Source of the DNA: Microvelia longipes
Lineage: Eukaryota > Arthropoda > Insecta > Hemiptera > Veliidae
Direction: 5' to 3'
NCBI GenBank assembly: GCA_018340805.1
Contig: JACMZG010000008.1
Location: 23,936,315 to 24,000,314, forward strand
DNA length: 64,000 nucleotides
The notes under the pieces were generated by a model, which saw nothing but the letters and a program-made list of their open reading frames with translations, made no database searches and was not told the origin of the DNA. Positions 37,931 to 49,691 of this stretch are shown here, piece by piece. Made by a program: the position numbers and the translations under genes. Numbering within the stretch: the first letter of the stretch is position 1; every line of letters begins with the position of its first letter.

Positions 37931-39246
37931 TAATAAACTAAATATATTATATATAAATATATATAAATTGTTTTTATAAACTATATAATATTTTTATACA
38001 TAAAGTTATACACACGTGTTTCCACAAAGTAATTCAACTCACTGTTTCAACAACTGTTTCGCTTGTTAAAACTAACGTAACCATGTCAGTCAATAAAAAA
38101 TGAACTAATGCTAAATTAAGATGTAGGGGCTATGCCCTAAAGGCTTTAAAAATGTTTTATTATTTATTTATTTATATTATTGAAACTGTCGATATATTTC
38201 AAAATAATTATTTTCCTTCAATATTAAAAAGTGTTGCTTTTTACGCGCATATAGGGTAACTAACACCTATAAAGATAACAAATGAAACTTGGTTTATTGG
38301 TCTTATACTGGGCTACATGCGTGCACATATACACACTAAATTTTTATTTTCGATTGTAATGAGGGTTATTCTATAAAATTCTCTATGATCCGTGATCTTC
38401 AAATTCGTTATCTTATCTTGTTTTTACTTCATAACTCTACTTACTGGTCTTGTGTCGTTACACTGTCATATTATCATTGCGTAAAAATTCAATTTTAATC
38501 CCCCAAATTACAAAAAAAAATTATTAAAAATCACACCAAATTGAATACGCCATACTGTAACTTGCAGAATGCATGTTAGCATAGTTTGTTTTTTTAATAA
38601 AGAGTAAAAATTGAGTTTTATGCATGATATCTCATCAGGAGATGTTAAACTCATCAACATAATCTGCTGAACATGAATATAACAATTCTCTAAAACAATT
38701 AGAGACAAAGTAATTTGAGGAATACAAAAAATGGTAAGGGTAGCAAAGCCTAAAGAAGTAGAAATAACACTTGCACCAATACGATTTTAGCGCATAACCT
38801 CTAATAATCCAATTTTGGTATGACCACTCTAGTGTTTAACTATTTTCATCAATTTACTGCATTTTCACAATGATCATAATCATGATATAATAATGATCCT
38901 TCTTCACACTTTTATTATTTTTAATTAAAAGATAAATCTTTTAAATAAAACTGTTAAGAATCAGAACAATTAGTATAATTGCAAACAAAACTATATTTAC
39001 TATTTCTAAGAACTAAATTATTATTAATACCTGTAATTAAATAAAGTATGAAGTATTAATAAAAGATAAGAAAGTATTAAATGAATGAGGAGAAAAGCAA
39101 AACTGGCAGGAATAGACACTATGCTTCCATGGTTGCTAGAAACTTTACATCAAACATTATTAGAATCTTAGTATAAGGTGTAAAAAAAACGAACTGATTA
39201 CCCACTCAATCAAATAAAATACGGCCTGCTTTTTATGTACGAACAT
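37931..39246. other. Non-coding stretch
   Basis: AT-rich sequence with (ATTT)n near 38160. No gene is recognised. Confidence 0.5.
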
Positions 39247-39501
39247 TTGAAGAACTGTTAATAAACTACGTAGACTTCCGAGATTATTTTCATAATGGTC
39301 TTCCGGTGTCAATTTAGATGAAGAATCCGATGTTTCGTTTCTACTGTGGGAGGCATATTCAGGGATGTAGGACATAATAGAGGAAAACACAATGCTCTAC
39401 AAAACTGAACTGAAGATGCCTTCCACAGTGGAAGCGAAACGTCGGAGTCTTCATCTACATTGACGCGGTCACCGCCGAAAGACATAAATCTTCATTAAGA
39501 A
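39247..39501. mobile_element. R2 fold-back element, copy C
   Basis: The left flank block AAACTACGTAGACTTCCGAGATTAT matches the extension of copy B. The inverted arms meet near 39395-39410 with almost no spacer. CTGAAGA (39410-39416) and GAAAC (39436-39440) lie in the right arm, and the inverted core in the left arm. A short direct repeat AAGAACT flanks the element (about 39249 and 39498), a possible target duplication. Internal deletions make it shorter than copy A. Confidence 0.65.
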
Positions 39502-41422
39502 CTTTTGTTGTCCCTTAACAACATTTAAGGGACTCAGAGCACTTTAAGCGAGCATAAAAGTCTCCACTCAAAAAAAATGTTTTTAAAACTTTAGGACAGC
39601 CGCCATTTTTTAAAACATTTTGAGTTATCCCCAAAATCAAATTAGAAATTTCCTCCTCCCTCCTCTAAATTTTTTAGAAAGTTTTATATAATTCGGTAGA
39701 GCCGTGCATGCGGCCTATATCGCGTTGATAAGAAAAGTGCACATACAAACAAAACCTCAAAACACATGCCTAACTTTTTTCGATTACAGGGTATGTGGAA
39801 ATTGACACAACATATTTTTTCTCATAACAATTCTTTATAAAGAAGCAAGGGAAGAAACATGAATGTTAACATTATATAACAATATTGCATTATTAACTAC
39901 ATATTTATAAAAAGAAAATTGACCACTGCAAACAATCCTTCATCAAATATGGAATCAAAAATTGTCTTCTTCTTTTTTTTGCACGCATCTCTAATTTAAT
40001 ACGTCGGACATTTAAAAACTAATTTATTATTCTGAGAATTATGATAAGAATAAGCAAATTTTATTTCGAAACGTCACAATGTATTTTTGAATAATATAAA
40101 CTCACATAGCAAAAACAATTAAGCACTTCAAATGTAAAAAAATGGTCCAACTAAATCTGTAGACATAAGTATCAAAGATGGAAGCAAAAATCAATTAACT
40201 AAGTGTAAAAATACAAATAAATCACGATAAGAAATGAAAACTGTGTTGAATTGATTATTTGACGGATTCCACGGTTCCTTACACACGATATTATAGTTTT
40301 ATAAAGTCAAACATTAAAAACACATAAAGAAAAGAAAGTAGACTAATAAATCGTTACTATCATTTCACTCGTTACAAGAAGAATTATAACGAGATGGTAT
40401 ATTATTATTGTTCAAAGCAGTTGTAATAGAATTACAGTATTGTCAGCTTAGATAAGATTGAGAGTGTAGTTATATGATCAAGAAGAAGAAAAGAAAAACA
40501 TATATTTCACAACTCACAGAGGGAAAAAACATGAAGAGGAAATAAAAAGTTAATACTTGACATTTACACCACTTTTAGATAAAGTAAATAACTAGTGTCA
40601 GAAATCATACTTTTAAAAATCAATTTAGTAAAACAAAAATCATGCAATGCAAAAGGGTGCACTGCCGTAAAGAGTAAACCCCAATTATTTTATTTTCAAA
40701 CATAATAGGTATTTCTTTTCTGAATTTACCTCGATTATCAAGCACGTTATTTTATGTTAATTTTACTTTACCAAGCTAACTTAATCTAATGAAATTCATA
40801 CATTGAGTATTAACTTAGAAAGTTAATAACATCACACATGTCCAGTTTTTACGGCTAATTTTTATTTTTTAAACACTCTAGCTCTAGAACGTAGGTCCGA
40901 ACGCTGGGTGAAATTCCTTTAAAATACATACTTCCGTGCGTAATAATCTATGTATCGCTTATGTTTTCACTTGATGCTTTAAAACTCGAGTAGTAAGTAG
41001 TATTACGACTCGTTACTCAATTCTTCCAGATTTTTTTAAGGAAACGTTTTAAATTCATTAAAATGTAAGACAAGCTTTGAATTAGTGCTGATAATGTTGT
41101 GCAAAGCTAATTACGAAGTGATGATCATAGTTCCAGTTTTTTGAATTTTTTTAAGAAATTTAAAAGTAAGAAAAGTACGTTCAGCATAGGCTATAGTTAA
41201 GTTATAATATGGCATGCATTTATTTTATGTTTCATAATGATTTAAGCTAAAAAATGAATAACTCGAAAATTAAACTGTAGAATTTTAAAGTCAATTTACT
41301 GCGTTAAAGACATTAATTGTAATGTTTCATGAATAAAGGTAAAGACAAAAATGTATCATTGATAAACTAAATATACATTTTATTTATAAACCAGTTACTC
41401 AGTAATTCAAAAATAGTAAGAG
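39502..41422. other. Non-coding stretch, nothing recognised
   Basis: AT-rich, no gene or clear repeat. Confidence 0.5.
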
Positions 41423-41424
41423 TA

Positions 41425-41495
<71 letters not shown>

Positions 41496-41570
41496 GTAAA
41501 TATATATATATAAAATAAAAATAGTAATATATATATATATATATATATAATATATAATATATATATATAT
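41423..41570. repeat. Interrupted (TA)n microsatellite
   Basis: Two long (TA)n blocks separated by AAATAAAAATAG-type sequence. Confidence 0.9.
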
Positions 41571-44009
41571 AAATTGAAGTTAGAGGATTTGATAAGTTAA
41601 AATATAGTACAGAATTACCAATTTGTTATTGTAACTTAAAAATATCATTTTTTAACTGCACTTAATTTTTTACGTAAACTTGCAAGATTTTATAATGTTA
41701 CAGTATGTTTAAGCTGATTTATATTATGTAAGAGAATTTTAGTTGAATTTTAAAACTAATTAAAATACAATTTATACGAATGAAAAAAACGATATTTCAC
41801 TAATACAGAATGTAAGATACGTAATGGCTATGCACTACATCACTGCATGTAATATAACAGTACTTGAATTGCATAATTAAATTAATACTTTATATTATAA
41901 TTCATCGACCAGTAACTCAAACAATAATCTGTCGTATTTAATGCACAACAATGAAATGATAAGCAGTATCAGTAACGAATACATCTTTAGGTTTTATATT
42001 TAAATACTAAGGTGTTATTCACACAAACACATAAATTATAAATGTGTTGTGCGTGTAGGCAATTGTTCTACTTAGATAATAGACCTTATCTTTTATTATT
42101 TTAAAAATATATCATACGTAGTAAAACCAAGCAGTTGTATTTCTTCCTATGTATTTATAACTAAATCTAAAACGAAATGAATTATTTATGTAATGTTGAG
42201 GAATTCAAGGGCCTTTTGATTTTTAAGGATCTTCAAAAACTGAATTACGCTAATTCTGAAGAAAAATGAATCATAACTGCATAAAATGTAAGCATTAGAA
42301 GAAAAGTGAAGAAAAGGTTATCTTAAGGTGACATTTTAATTGAATAAATATTAATAATATTAATAATTAAATAAATAATAATTTAAATAACTATTGATTA
42401 CATCATGAAAGGCTATCACTTCTGTGGACCAGAGTGATACATGAGGTGGTCCGTAGAAACATTTTATGAAGTTTAAAACATTAAAGAAAATATAAATGAA
42501 ATTATAGAGGGGTTTTCCGGATTAAGTAGACCATAAAGTTAGTTGAAACCGCATACTGCATTCTTAGAAAATTATATAGTCTATAGACTGTTATGTTAGA
42601 ATTTAGAGGATTTATCCTATTCCTGCATAACACACCAAAGAATTTCTGCTTAATTTCTATGTTATATTAGGGTTATTATCTCTATTATAAAAATCGATTT
42701 ATAGGTTTATATCGATAGTATAGGATAATAAACCTAAAAGACTAAGATAGTCTGTGTCGTGTAGACGAATTTTGAATTATTTAAACGGTTTACGAGCTTC
42801 TATGGTTAGGGTATCTCTCTTATACCTACATTATTATAAAGATGTAAGCAACCATAAAACGTTTAAATCTACAAAAACATCAATATTTTAGCCATCACCC
42901 CCAATAACTAGGTAACATCTTCGTTAACCAGGAAACCAGATTTTTTAACCAGAGTCTTTTTGATTAAGAATTAAAAAAAACTAAATGTCTATTAGTTGTA
43001 AAATATTTGTCGAAGACCCTGAGCGCTGAGGCTTCGGCAGGGTACTCGCCCCTAGACCAAGGTTTTACAATCTATTAATCACTAACTCTGAGTAACACAA
43101 TCAGCAATCCAACACCCTAGGTTATAATCAATCAACAGTCCTAGGTTAAACAATCAAACAAAGATCAGATATAAAGAAAGATAAAACCAAGTTAGGGCTT
43201 AAAAATAAGTTATTTAAATGAAACGATAAAACATTAATTAATTGATAGTTATTTATATTAATAGTAGTTTGAATTTTAACATTATATAGTTTTAGTTAAA
43301 GACTAATAAAAAAAGCCATAAAAGGAATGTTTTAAGTAGATATAAAAATAAAATTAAAATACAGATAATAACTATGAAGAGAAATAAAAAAACGAAATAA
43401 AATGCTAGGGTAATTATTGTAATGGTTGTCATGTCCGGTTGTTTTAAGTTTTGAGTCGAGGGGGTCAGGTATCTAGTTGTCGTCTGCATTCTGGCTCCCA
43501 AAACATATTCCAAGAATATCTGAGTCAGCTGACCCGAGACCTTGACTAGATTTTTATAAAATTAGAAACAACTTTAAAATCTACAAAATGAAATTTATAA
43601 TAACTTTATTTGCGGAGTTGAAATACTGGCTCGTATAAATATGTTTATTTAGAACAGTAAATTAAGCACTAAACTAAAGTACTGAATCGTAAAAAATATT
43701 TTCCCCTCACCTACACCCGTGGGTACACAGGAAACGAAGAGTTCGCCACAAACATCTAAAACTAATGTTGCAAATAAATTAGCAGTTTCAGACATTCTTT
43801 TAACTACAAAATATAAAATTGGATTTTTGACTACTTCCATTGCAATACTGTTAAATATTGTTTATGAATATTTATGTATGAATATTTTGTATATGAATAT
43901 TAGCACAGGACAGAACAGAGTAAACCAGAATTACTAATATTTTCTTTAATGTGTTTCTTGTAAAATCTTAAACAAGTAAACATTGAAAAAATAAAATAAA
44001 TAAATAAAT

Positions 44010-44080
<71 letters not shown>

Positions 44081-44701
44081 AAATCAAATAAATTATAAAA
44101 GACTATTTCAATTGATAATAAAAATTACAACTTTATTTAAATTATTGTATTAATAAATTGAACAATATTTTATTTAAAAATCATAATTAATAAATGAAAT
44201 GAAAAATAATAATAATAATAAAATGAATCATAATTGATAAACATAAAACAAATGACATAAACATAATTAAAAAAAAATTAGAAATTAATTAATAAAATAT
44301 CAATTTTATAAAAGATATGTAATAAGTTGAAATGTATTGTTTTGATTAAATATGTAACACGTAAATTCATTTTATATGATTTTGTTTGGAGCAAGAAATA
44401 TGTAGTTCTTTTTCATTATTTTATATATTTAAGTAATAATTAGTATAGAAAGTATTTTTTCATTAAAAAAATCCCTATGGGAAGAACAATAGCTAAAAGC
44501 CGATTTACATTGATGTAGTATTATGAATGCAATGCCTTTATGCGATGCCTTTAAAATGCAATATTACTATATTGTAATAAATAGTGGTATAATATGATAT
44601 GAATACATACTTTAAAAGAAAACATCTTACAAATCTATAATAAATGCAATTTTAACTTAATAATTGTTTAAGCTTTTTTGCATTAGTTGATTAGTTTACA
44701 C
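41571..44701. other. Non-coding stretch with a (TA)n tract
   Basis: (TA)n at 44013-44076, preceded by (AAAT)n. A GC-richer patch occurs at 43015-43060. Nothing else is recognised up to the assembly gap. Confidence 0.5.
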
Positions 44702-45515
44702 NNNNNNNNNNNNNNNNNNNNNNNNNNNNNNNNNNNNNNNNNNNNNNNNNNNNNNNNNNNNNNNNNNNNNNNNNNNNNNNNNNNNNNNNNNNNNNNNNNN
44801 NNNNNNNNNNNNNNNNNNNNNNNNNNNNNNNNNNNNNNNNNNNNNNNNNNNNNNNNNNNNNNNNNNNNNNNNNNNNNNNNNNNNNNNNNNNNNNNNNNNN
44901 NNNNNNNNNNNNNNNNNNNNNNNNNNNNNNNNNNNNNNNNNNNNNNNNNNNNNNNNNNNNNNNNNNNNNNNNNNNNNNNNNNNNNNNNNNNNNNNNNNNN
45001 NNNNNNNNNNNNNNNNNNNNNNNNNNNNNNNNNNNNNNNNNNNNNNNNNNNNNNNNNNNNNNNNNNNNNNNNNNNNNNNNNNNNNNNNNNNNNNNNNNNN
45101 NNNNNNNNNNNNNNNNNNNNNNNNNNNNNNNNNNNNNNNNNNNNNNNNNNNNNNNNNNNNNNNNNNNNNNNNNNNNNNNNNNNNNNNNNNNNNNNNNNNN
45201 NNNNNNNNNNNNNNNNNNNNNNNNNNNNNNNNNNNNNNNNNNNNNNNNNNNNNNNNNNNNNNNNNNNNNNNNNNNNNNNNNNNNNNNNNNNNNNNNNNNN
45301 NNNNNNNNNNNNNNNNNNNNNNNNNNNNNNNNNNNNNNNNNNNNNNNNNNNNNNNNNNNNNNNNNNNNNNNNNNNNNNNNNNNNNNNNNNNNNNNNNNNN
45401 NNNNNNNNNNNNNNNNNNNNNNNNNNNNNNNNNNNNNNNNNNNNNNNNNNNNNNNNNNNNNNNNNNNNNNNNNNNNNNNNNNNNNNNNNNNNNNNNNNNN
45501 NNNNNNNNNNNNNNN
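44702..45515. other. Assembly gap (814 Ns)
   Basis: Unbroken Ns. Open frames reported across it are artefacts. No content can be inferred. Confidence 1.
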
Positions 45516-46405
45516 CTTAAGGCTGAATCTGATGACTGTCTGAAACATATAACTAATAACGGATGGAGATTTTATAGGAGCGAAAGGTCACATATCAACT
45601 AGGACGCCAATATCTTAGATAATAAATGAACAGATTGTATTTTAAGTCAGATGTAAATTTTAACACATATTTTTAACTTCCAAAATTTCTAAGCCACGAT
45701 CATTTAAAATTATTTTATTTTAAAGACGGCCGAAACCGGTCCAGGGATATTCATATCCAACGGCCAGTATCTACAGTAGCTTATTCTTCAATTAGTGCCA
45801 AGTAAATTTATAATAATCTAATGAGAATAGAAAACAAAATAATAAGATATATAAAAGTTTTCTGTAAAAAGGAAATACAGATATATAGGAGAATAGATGC
45901 CCTTCGTATGTTTGAGTCATAAAGAGAAAGTTGTCACAGGACATAAAGCAACAAAATATTCTTTTATGGTTCTTAACTCTTTAAAACCTAATAAAACATA
46001 TGGTGCATGTAAAGAAATCTCTCCTCGGAAAATAGAAGGGGCATTACAGTCAAATTGTCAGAAATCTGACAATGTCGACAACATACAGACGACTAAATCG
46101 GCAAAAAAAGATTCAACATAAAAGAAAATAAAAAAATAAATAACTATAAAAAAAGTTAGCGAGAAGACTATGGGGTTAGCATATGGGAGGGATGGTTAGG
46201 TTAGGCAAGATTCCCTTCTCTTATTCACTATGCCTTCCAAATAACGGGATATAACTAAACGTAATCAACAGATGTAACACACTCATAAAATATACAGTCA
46301 AGTTTAACAGAGTTAAAAATAACACTACTTTAATAACAACTAAGCATACAAGTTTTAAAGATATGCAATCTATTAAAAGCTTTTCGAAATCGTACGATTA
46401 ATAAA
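45516..46405. other. Non-coding stretch; one small unassigned open frame
   Basis: An ATG-initiated 74-codon frame at 45897-46121 ends in a Lys/Ser-rich tail, with an A-rich stretch after the stop. I recognise no family. GGCCGAAACCGGTCC at 45728 resembles the GAAACCGGTC core of R5. Confidence 0.35.
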
Positions 46406-47020
46406 AATCGGGTATAGGGTACCTCGGGAACTTTTCTTCATCACATCGATTTCGCTACTCTCATCCTCACTACTGCTGAATCGCTTCGTTCGTCCTGAGA
46501 CAGTAACTAGACTCGTTTTATCCCAGGGATCACCCATTCAGGCACTAACCTCGCACGATGCAGCTTAACTTTAATTATCGAAATTTTATACCTATTTGGT
46601 ACGTAAATGGATACACTTGTACCATATTTCAACTCAAAAGGAATATTTTTCGATTTGAAAACATTTTTAAAAACATATAAAAGTTAATTAATAAAAATTA
46701 CTAACGCTAATGCTAATAACGAGATGAAACGTGGCACATATATGACATGACATTCGAACAAAAATGTTTTTGGCTTTTAACGGATTATCAAAATTCTCGC
46801 CGAGTCATTATAGCTGATCAATGACGAGATAAAAAAATATTTTTAAGATAGCCCAACTAGACCAAAAGATTGCTTTCAACTCAGTACCAAGTTTCAATTC
46901 TCTAACACAAATACAGTAGAAGCTAAGATGATAGCAGACACACATACAGACTTACTACTTAGAGAAAACCTCTCAGAAGGTCTTAAAAACATTGGAGATA
47001 ATTCAGGTGAAATCTAGGTT
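46406..47020 (+). repeat. R1 repeat, near full-length, with antisense 5S-like block
   Basis: The left end is GGGTATAGGGTACCTCGGGAAC, then the TTCGCTAC / TCGCTTCGTTCGTCCTGAG blocks. The 5S-like block at 46528-46579 aligns ungapped over 52 bp to reverse-complemented insect 5S rRNA, about 37 of 52 by eye (ATCACCCAT, ACTAACC, CGATGCAGCTTAAC). The body has TTGTACCATATTTCAACTCA, GAGTCATTAT and ACCAAGTTTCAATTCTCTAAC. The tail has GATGATAGCAGACACACATACAGAC and AGAAGGTCTTAAAAACA. It lies about 190 bp upstream of the BEL/Pao element. Confidence 0.65.
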
Positions 47021-47204
47021 TTTATTTTTAGAGCAAACTAAATACTTTTTTATATACTTAAGGTTTCGTAGAAGTAAAATGTATTCAAAAATTAAGGCGT
47101 CGCAATTAAACCAAAGAGTATTTTTTTTATTTTCGCAACTAAATAACAAAATGTTATTAGATGTAATGATAACAATGATAACAAATGACTTCAAAAAGAT
47201 AATA

Positions 47205-47209
47205 TTAAA
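47205..47209. repeat. Target-site duplication, left (TTAAA)
   Basis: TTAAA immediately precedes the 5' LTR and is repeated exactly at 56630-56634 after the 3' LTR. A 5-bp duplication is usual for BEL/Pao integrases. Confidence 0.9.
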
Positions 47210-48715
47210 TGTTCAGAGATGACTGAACTTTCCCTTTGTTTTGGTATTTTTTATTTGTCCCTACCTTGTCTTTAATTTATTTATATTATTAACTAACTTA
47301 TTTGGCATGGCTACTTACGTAATTTTAAGTATTTATTAACTTAATTTGTATATTTGTAATTTCATGAAGCTTATAAACCCCGCTTGTAGTATAGCACTTG
47401 TTATCATTCTTTTACGCACTTTCACTTTATTTATCACTTGTGCTTCTTCTGCAACTTGTTCATCACTTTCATCTTACTTATTTCTTCCATTTTACTGTCT
47501 CCAGCTCACTTATTATATTTAAAACATTTATTTCCGACATGTATCATCAGAATGAAAACAAACAAAGTAACCTGACTATGTGAAACCTCCATCTGTGTTC
47601 AACATCAAACGCTCACAGTGCATCTTAGCGCCCCTATCTTTATTTGAGATCCGAACATCATTTTATCGATTTATTTACTTAATCGATGGTTGATCGATAG
47701 TTCAATCGATTGAATGTATCGATTAGTGGGAGAAAAAGGTTAACCGAATTTGTACGATTTTAATAAGATTTTGGATCCAATTTATTATTTCAAGCATGTT
47801 ATTCACCAATTTGTCATTTAATAATGACCAAAGTTATTGCCTGGACAACTGTAAGTAGAATTACATTTACATGTTACTTAAAACCTGAAATATTATCAAG
47901 AACTGCTACCGGCGAGTGTGCGTTGATGCGATCAGCTACGCATAGATCTACTTTATTCTGCCAAATTGCTTCATACCTGCTATTTACTTGATTTAATCTG
48001 CTATTCTGCTTTGGAGTGTCATTTCTGCCGACTACCGTCAATTTCATCAGTAAATAACCACAGAATCTCTGATATCAGATCAATCAATATTATATTGCGC
48101 ATAAAATTATTATTAATGTTATCTTTAGCTAATTTGCAATAGGTACTTGATAATTGCTCGATATTAATCCTCCTTGTCTTGTCCTTAGATAGGTCCAGTA
48201 TCGTGTTTGTGTTGACACGACTGACGAGTGGTAGAAGGAAGACAAGACGGAACTACCTATGACAGATTTGACTTAGTGTACCTTACACCTGTTACCTGCT
48301 ATTGTAATTGGTTGCCTACTTATTATTATCATTGTGCATGTCTCGCCAGTTTGGTATGTATACACCTTTTTATTATATTTATTTCCATTATTTATGTCTC
48401 CCTATGCTCGCTTAATTAATATTCTAAAATATAGCTATTCATTGTATGCTTATTATTATTAGATTTTATTAGTGTATGTATAAAAAGTTAGCCTTGCCAA
48501 AATTCAATTATTTATTAACACAGAATTATTTATATTTATTTATTATGGCAATATATATGAATTATTATTATTGTTTTCATACTAGCGTTAATTCCCTTTT
48601 AGCAACTAAGCATAAACAATATTTATGGTCTACTGGTTTTTACAGTCCTCCCAGCGAACCAGCCTTATTTCAGCACCTCTTTCAGTGGGTCTTTTACCAC
48701 CAAGAGACTGAAACA
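47210..48715 (+). repeat. 5' LTR, 1506 bp
   Basis: Begins TGTTCAGAGATGACTGAAC and ends GAGACTGAAACA. It aligns along its whole length with the 3' LTR. Differences are mostly single-base indels in homopolymers (for example TTTGG/TTTTGG near 47300 and ATCTTACT/ATCTTTACT near 47472) with a few transitions. It includes a cluster of five ATCGAT motifs (47665-47723). TATAAAAAG near 48479 could serve as a TATA box, but the transcription start is not determinable. Long for a BEL/Pao LTR, many of which are a few hundred bp. Confidence 0.96.
47665..47723 (+). promoter_or_regulatory. Cluster of five ATCGAT motifs in the LTR
   Basis: ATCGAT begins at 47665, 47682, 47693, 47705 and 47718. One is within TGATCGATAG and one within the palindrome CAATCGATTG. 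The cluster is kept in the 3' LTR (55582-55641). The hexamer is the core of the insect DRE (TATCGATA) and of BEAF-type sites. A regulatory role in LTR transcription is inferred. Confidence 0.45.
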
Positions 48716-48717
48716 TT

Positions 48718-48737
48718 TGGTCCTTCGAGCCGGATTC
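48718..48737 (+). other. Primer-binding site, tRNA-Tyr type
   Basis: TGGTCCTTCGAGCCGGATTC starts two bases after the LTR end. It is the complement of the 3' end of animal tRNA-Tyr (acceptor stem ...CTCGAAGGA plus CCA) over at least 17 bases. Minus-strand DNA synthesis would start here. The tRNA-Tyr sequence was recalled from memory, but the match is long enough to be clear. Confidence 0.85.
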
Positions 48738-49691
48738 ATTTATTACTTCTGCGATTCTATTGTTTATGTCATTTTTTGTATTTAATTATTGCTTACATAT
48801 TATTTTGTTATCAAAGTCAGGTTATTTATATTTTGTTTATGTTAAATTATTATTTTCCAGGCAATTATGTATTTATTCTGCGATCTTGGATCCTATCATA
48901 TTTTTTTGAAATATTGCGACCTGTGCTAGACGTTTTATCCCACTCCGTCTTGACACATTTAATATATAAAATATACTCAAAATCTATCACTATATATGTG
49001 AAGGTTTATTTCAGGTACATAATAGATACCTGTTCGATCTCACTGTATTCACTGCTTATTTACCAAATAAATTTAAGCAGATTAGTGGTGCCTAGGTACT
49101 CACATCTTCAGCGACTAGACGTATGAAAGTCTACATTAAAAATATATCAATTGATAATTTAATTTCTAATTTAATTTTCTTCGAATGTACAAATGTACAG
49201 ATATACAGTGATCAAATTAAATTAATAATATTGTTATTGTTTTTTTTAATTCTTCAGCGATATTTAATCAATTTAAATTTGTATAATTGTTTATTACTTA
49301 TTATTTAATGTTAATTCTCTTCTGCGATATCAACCAAATTGAATTTATTACATTGGTTTTGTCTATTCTCTTCAGTGATATTAATCAAATTATTTTTATT
49401 AAATTTTGTTTGTTTATATTTTCTTCTGCGATATTAACTAGGTGTTATACACTTATTGTTACTTGTTTAAATATTGTTAATTATTTCATTGTTAAATATT
49501 TATTTTTCAATCTTATAGCCAATTGCTATAAAAATAATATACTCTTGTGATAATTATAAACATATTCTGTGATTTTTTTGTTTTGAACTTCTCAACGAGC
49601 GTATCTACAATTAATCGACTCAACGATTTATTTTTATTACTTTTAATTTTGTCTAAATTTAATTGTTTTTTTTTATTGGATATATTTCATC
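48738..49691 (+). other. Untranslated leader of the retrotransposon with degenerate tandem repeats
   Basis: About 950 bp between the primer-binding site and the first Gag methionine, strongly T-rich. Between about 49205 and 49440 the motif TCWGCGATATTAAYCAAA recurs at roughly 50-65 bp spacing (about 49206, 49254, 49319, 49370 and 49424), the first lacking part of the core. Frames open across this region are Ile/Leu/Tyr-rich and run into the LTR, so I do not call them genes. A packaging or translation-control role is possible but unproven. Confidence 0.6.

Noticed and set aside
44687..45548. Open frames of 277 and 285 codons on both strands
   Set aside because: They consist almost entirely of Ns from the assembly gap.
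45897..46121. ATG-initiated 74-codon open frame
   Set aside because: Plausible composition but no recognised domain. A chance frame of this length is expected in 64 kb.
48476..49126. 216-codon open frame across the 5' LTR end and leader
   Set aside because: It runs across the LTR boundary and primer-binding site, has LTR-derived composition and resembles no viral or cellular protein.
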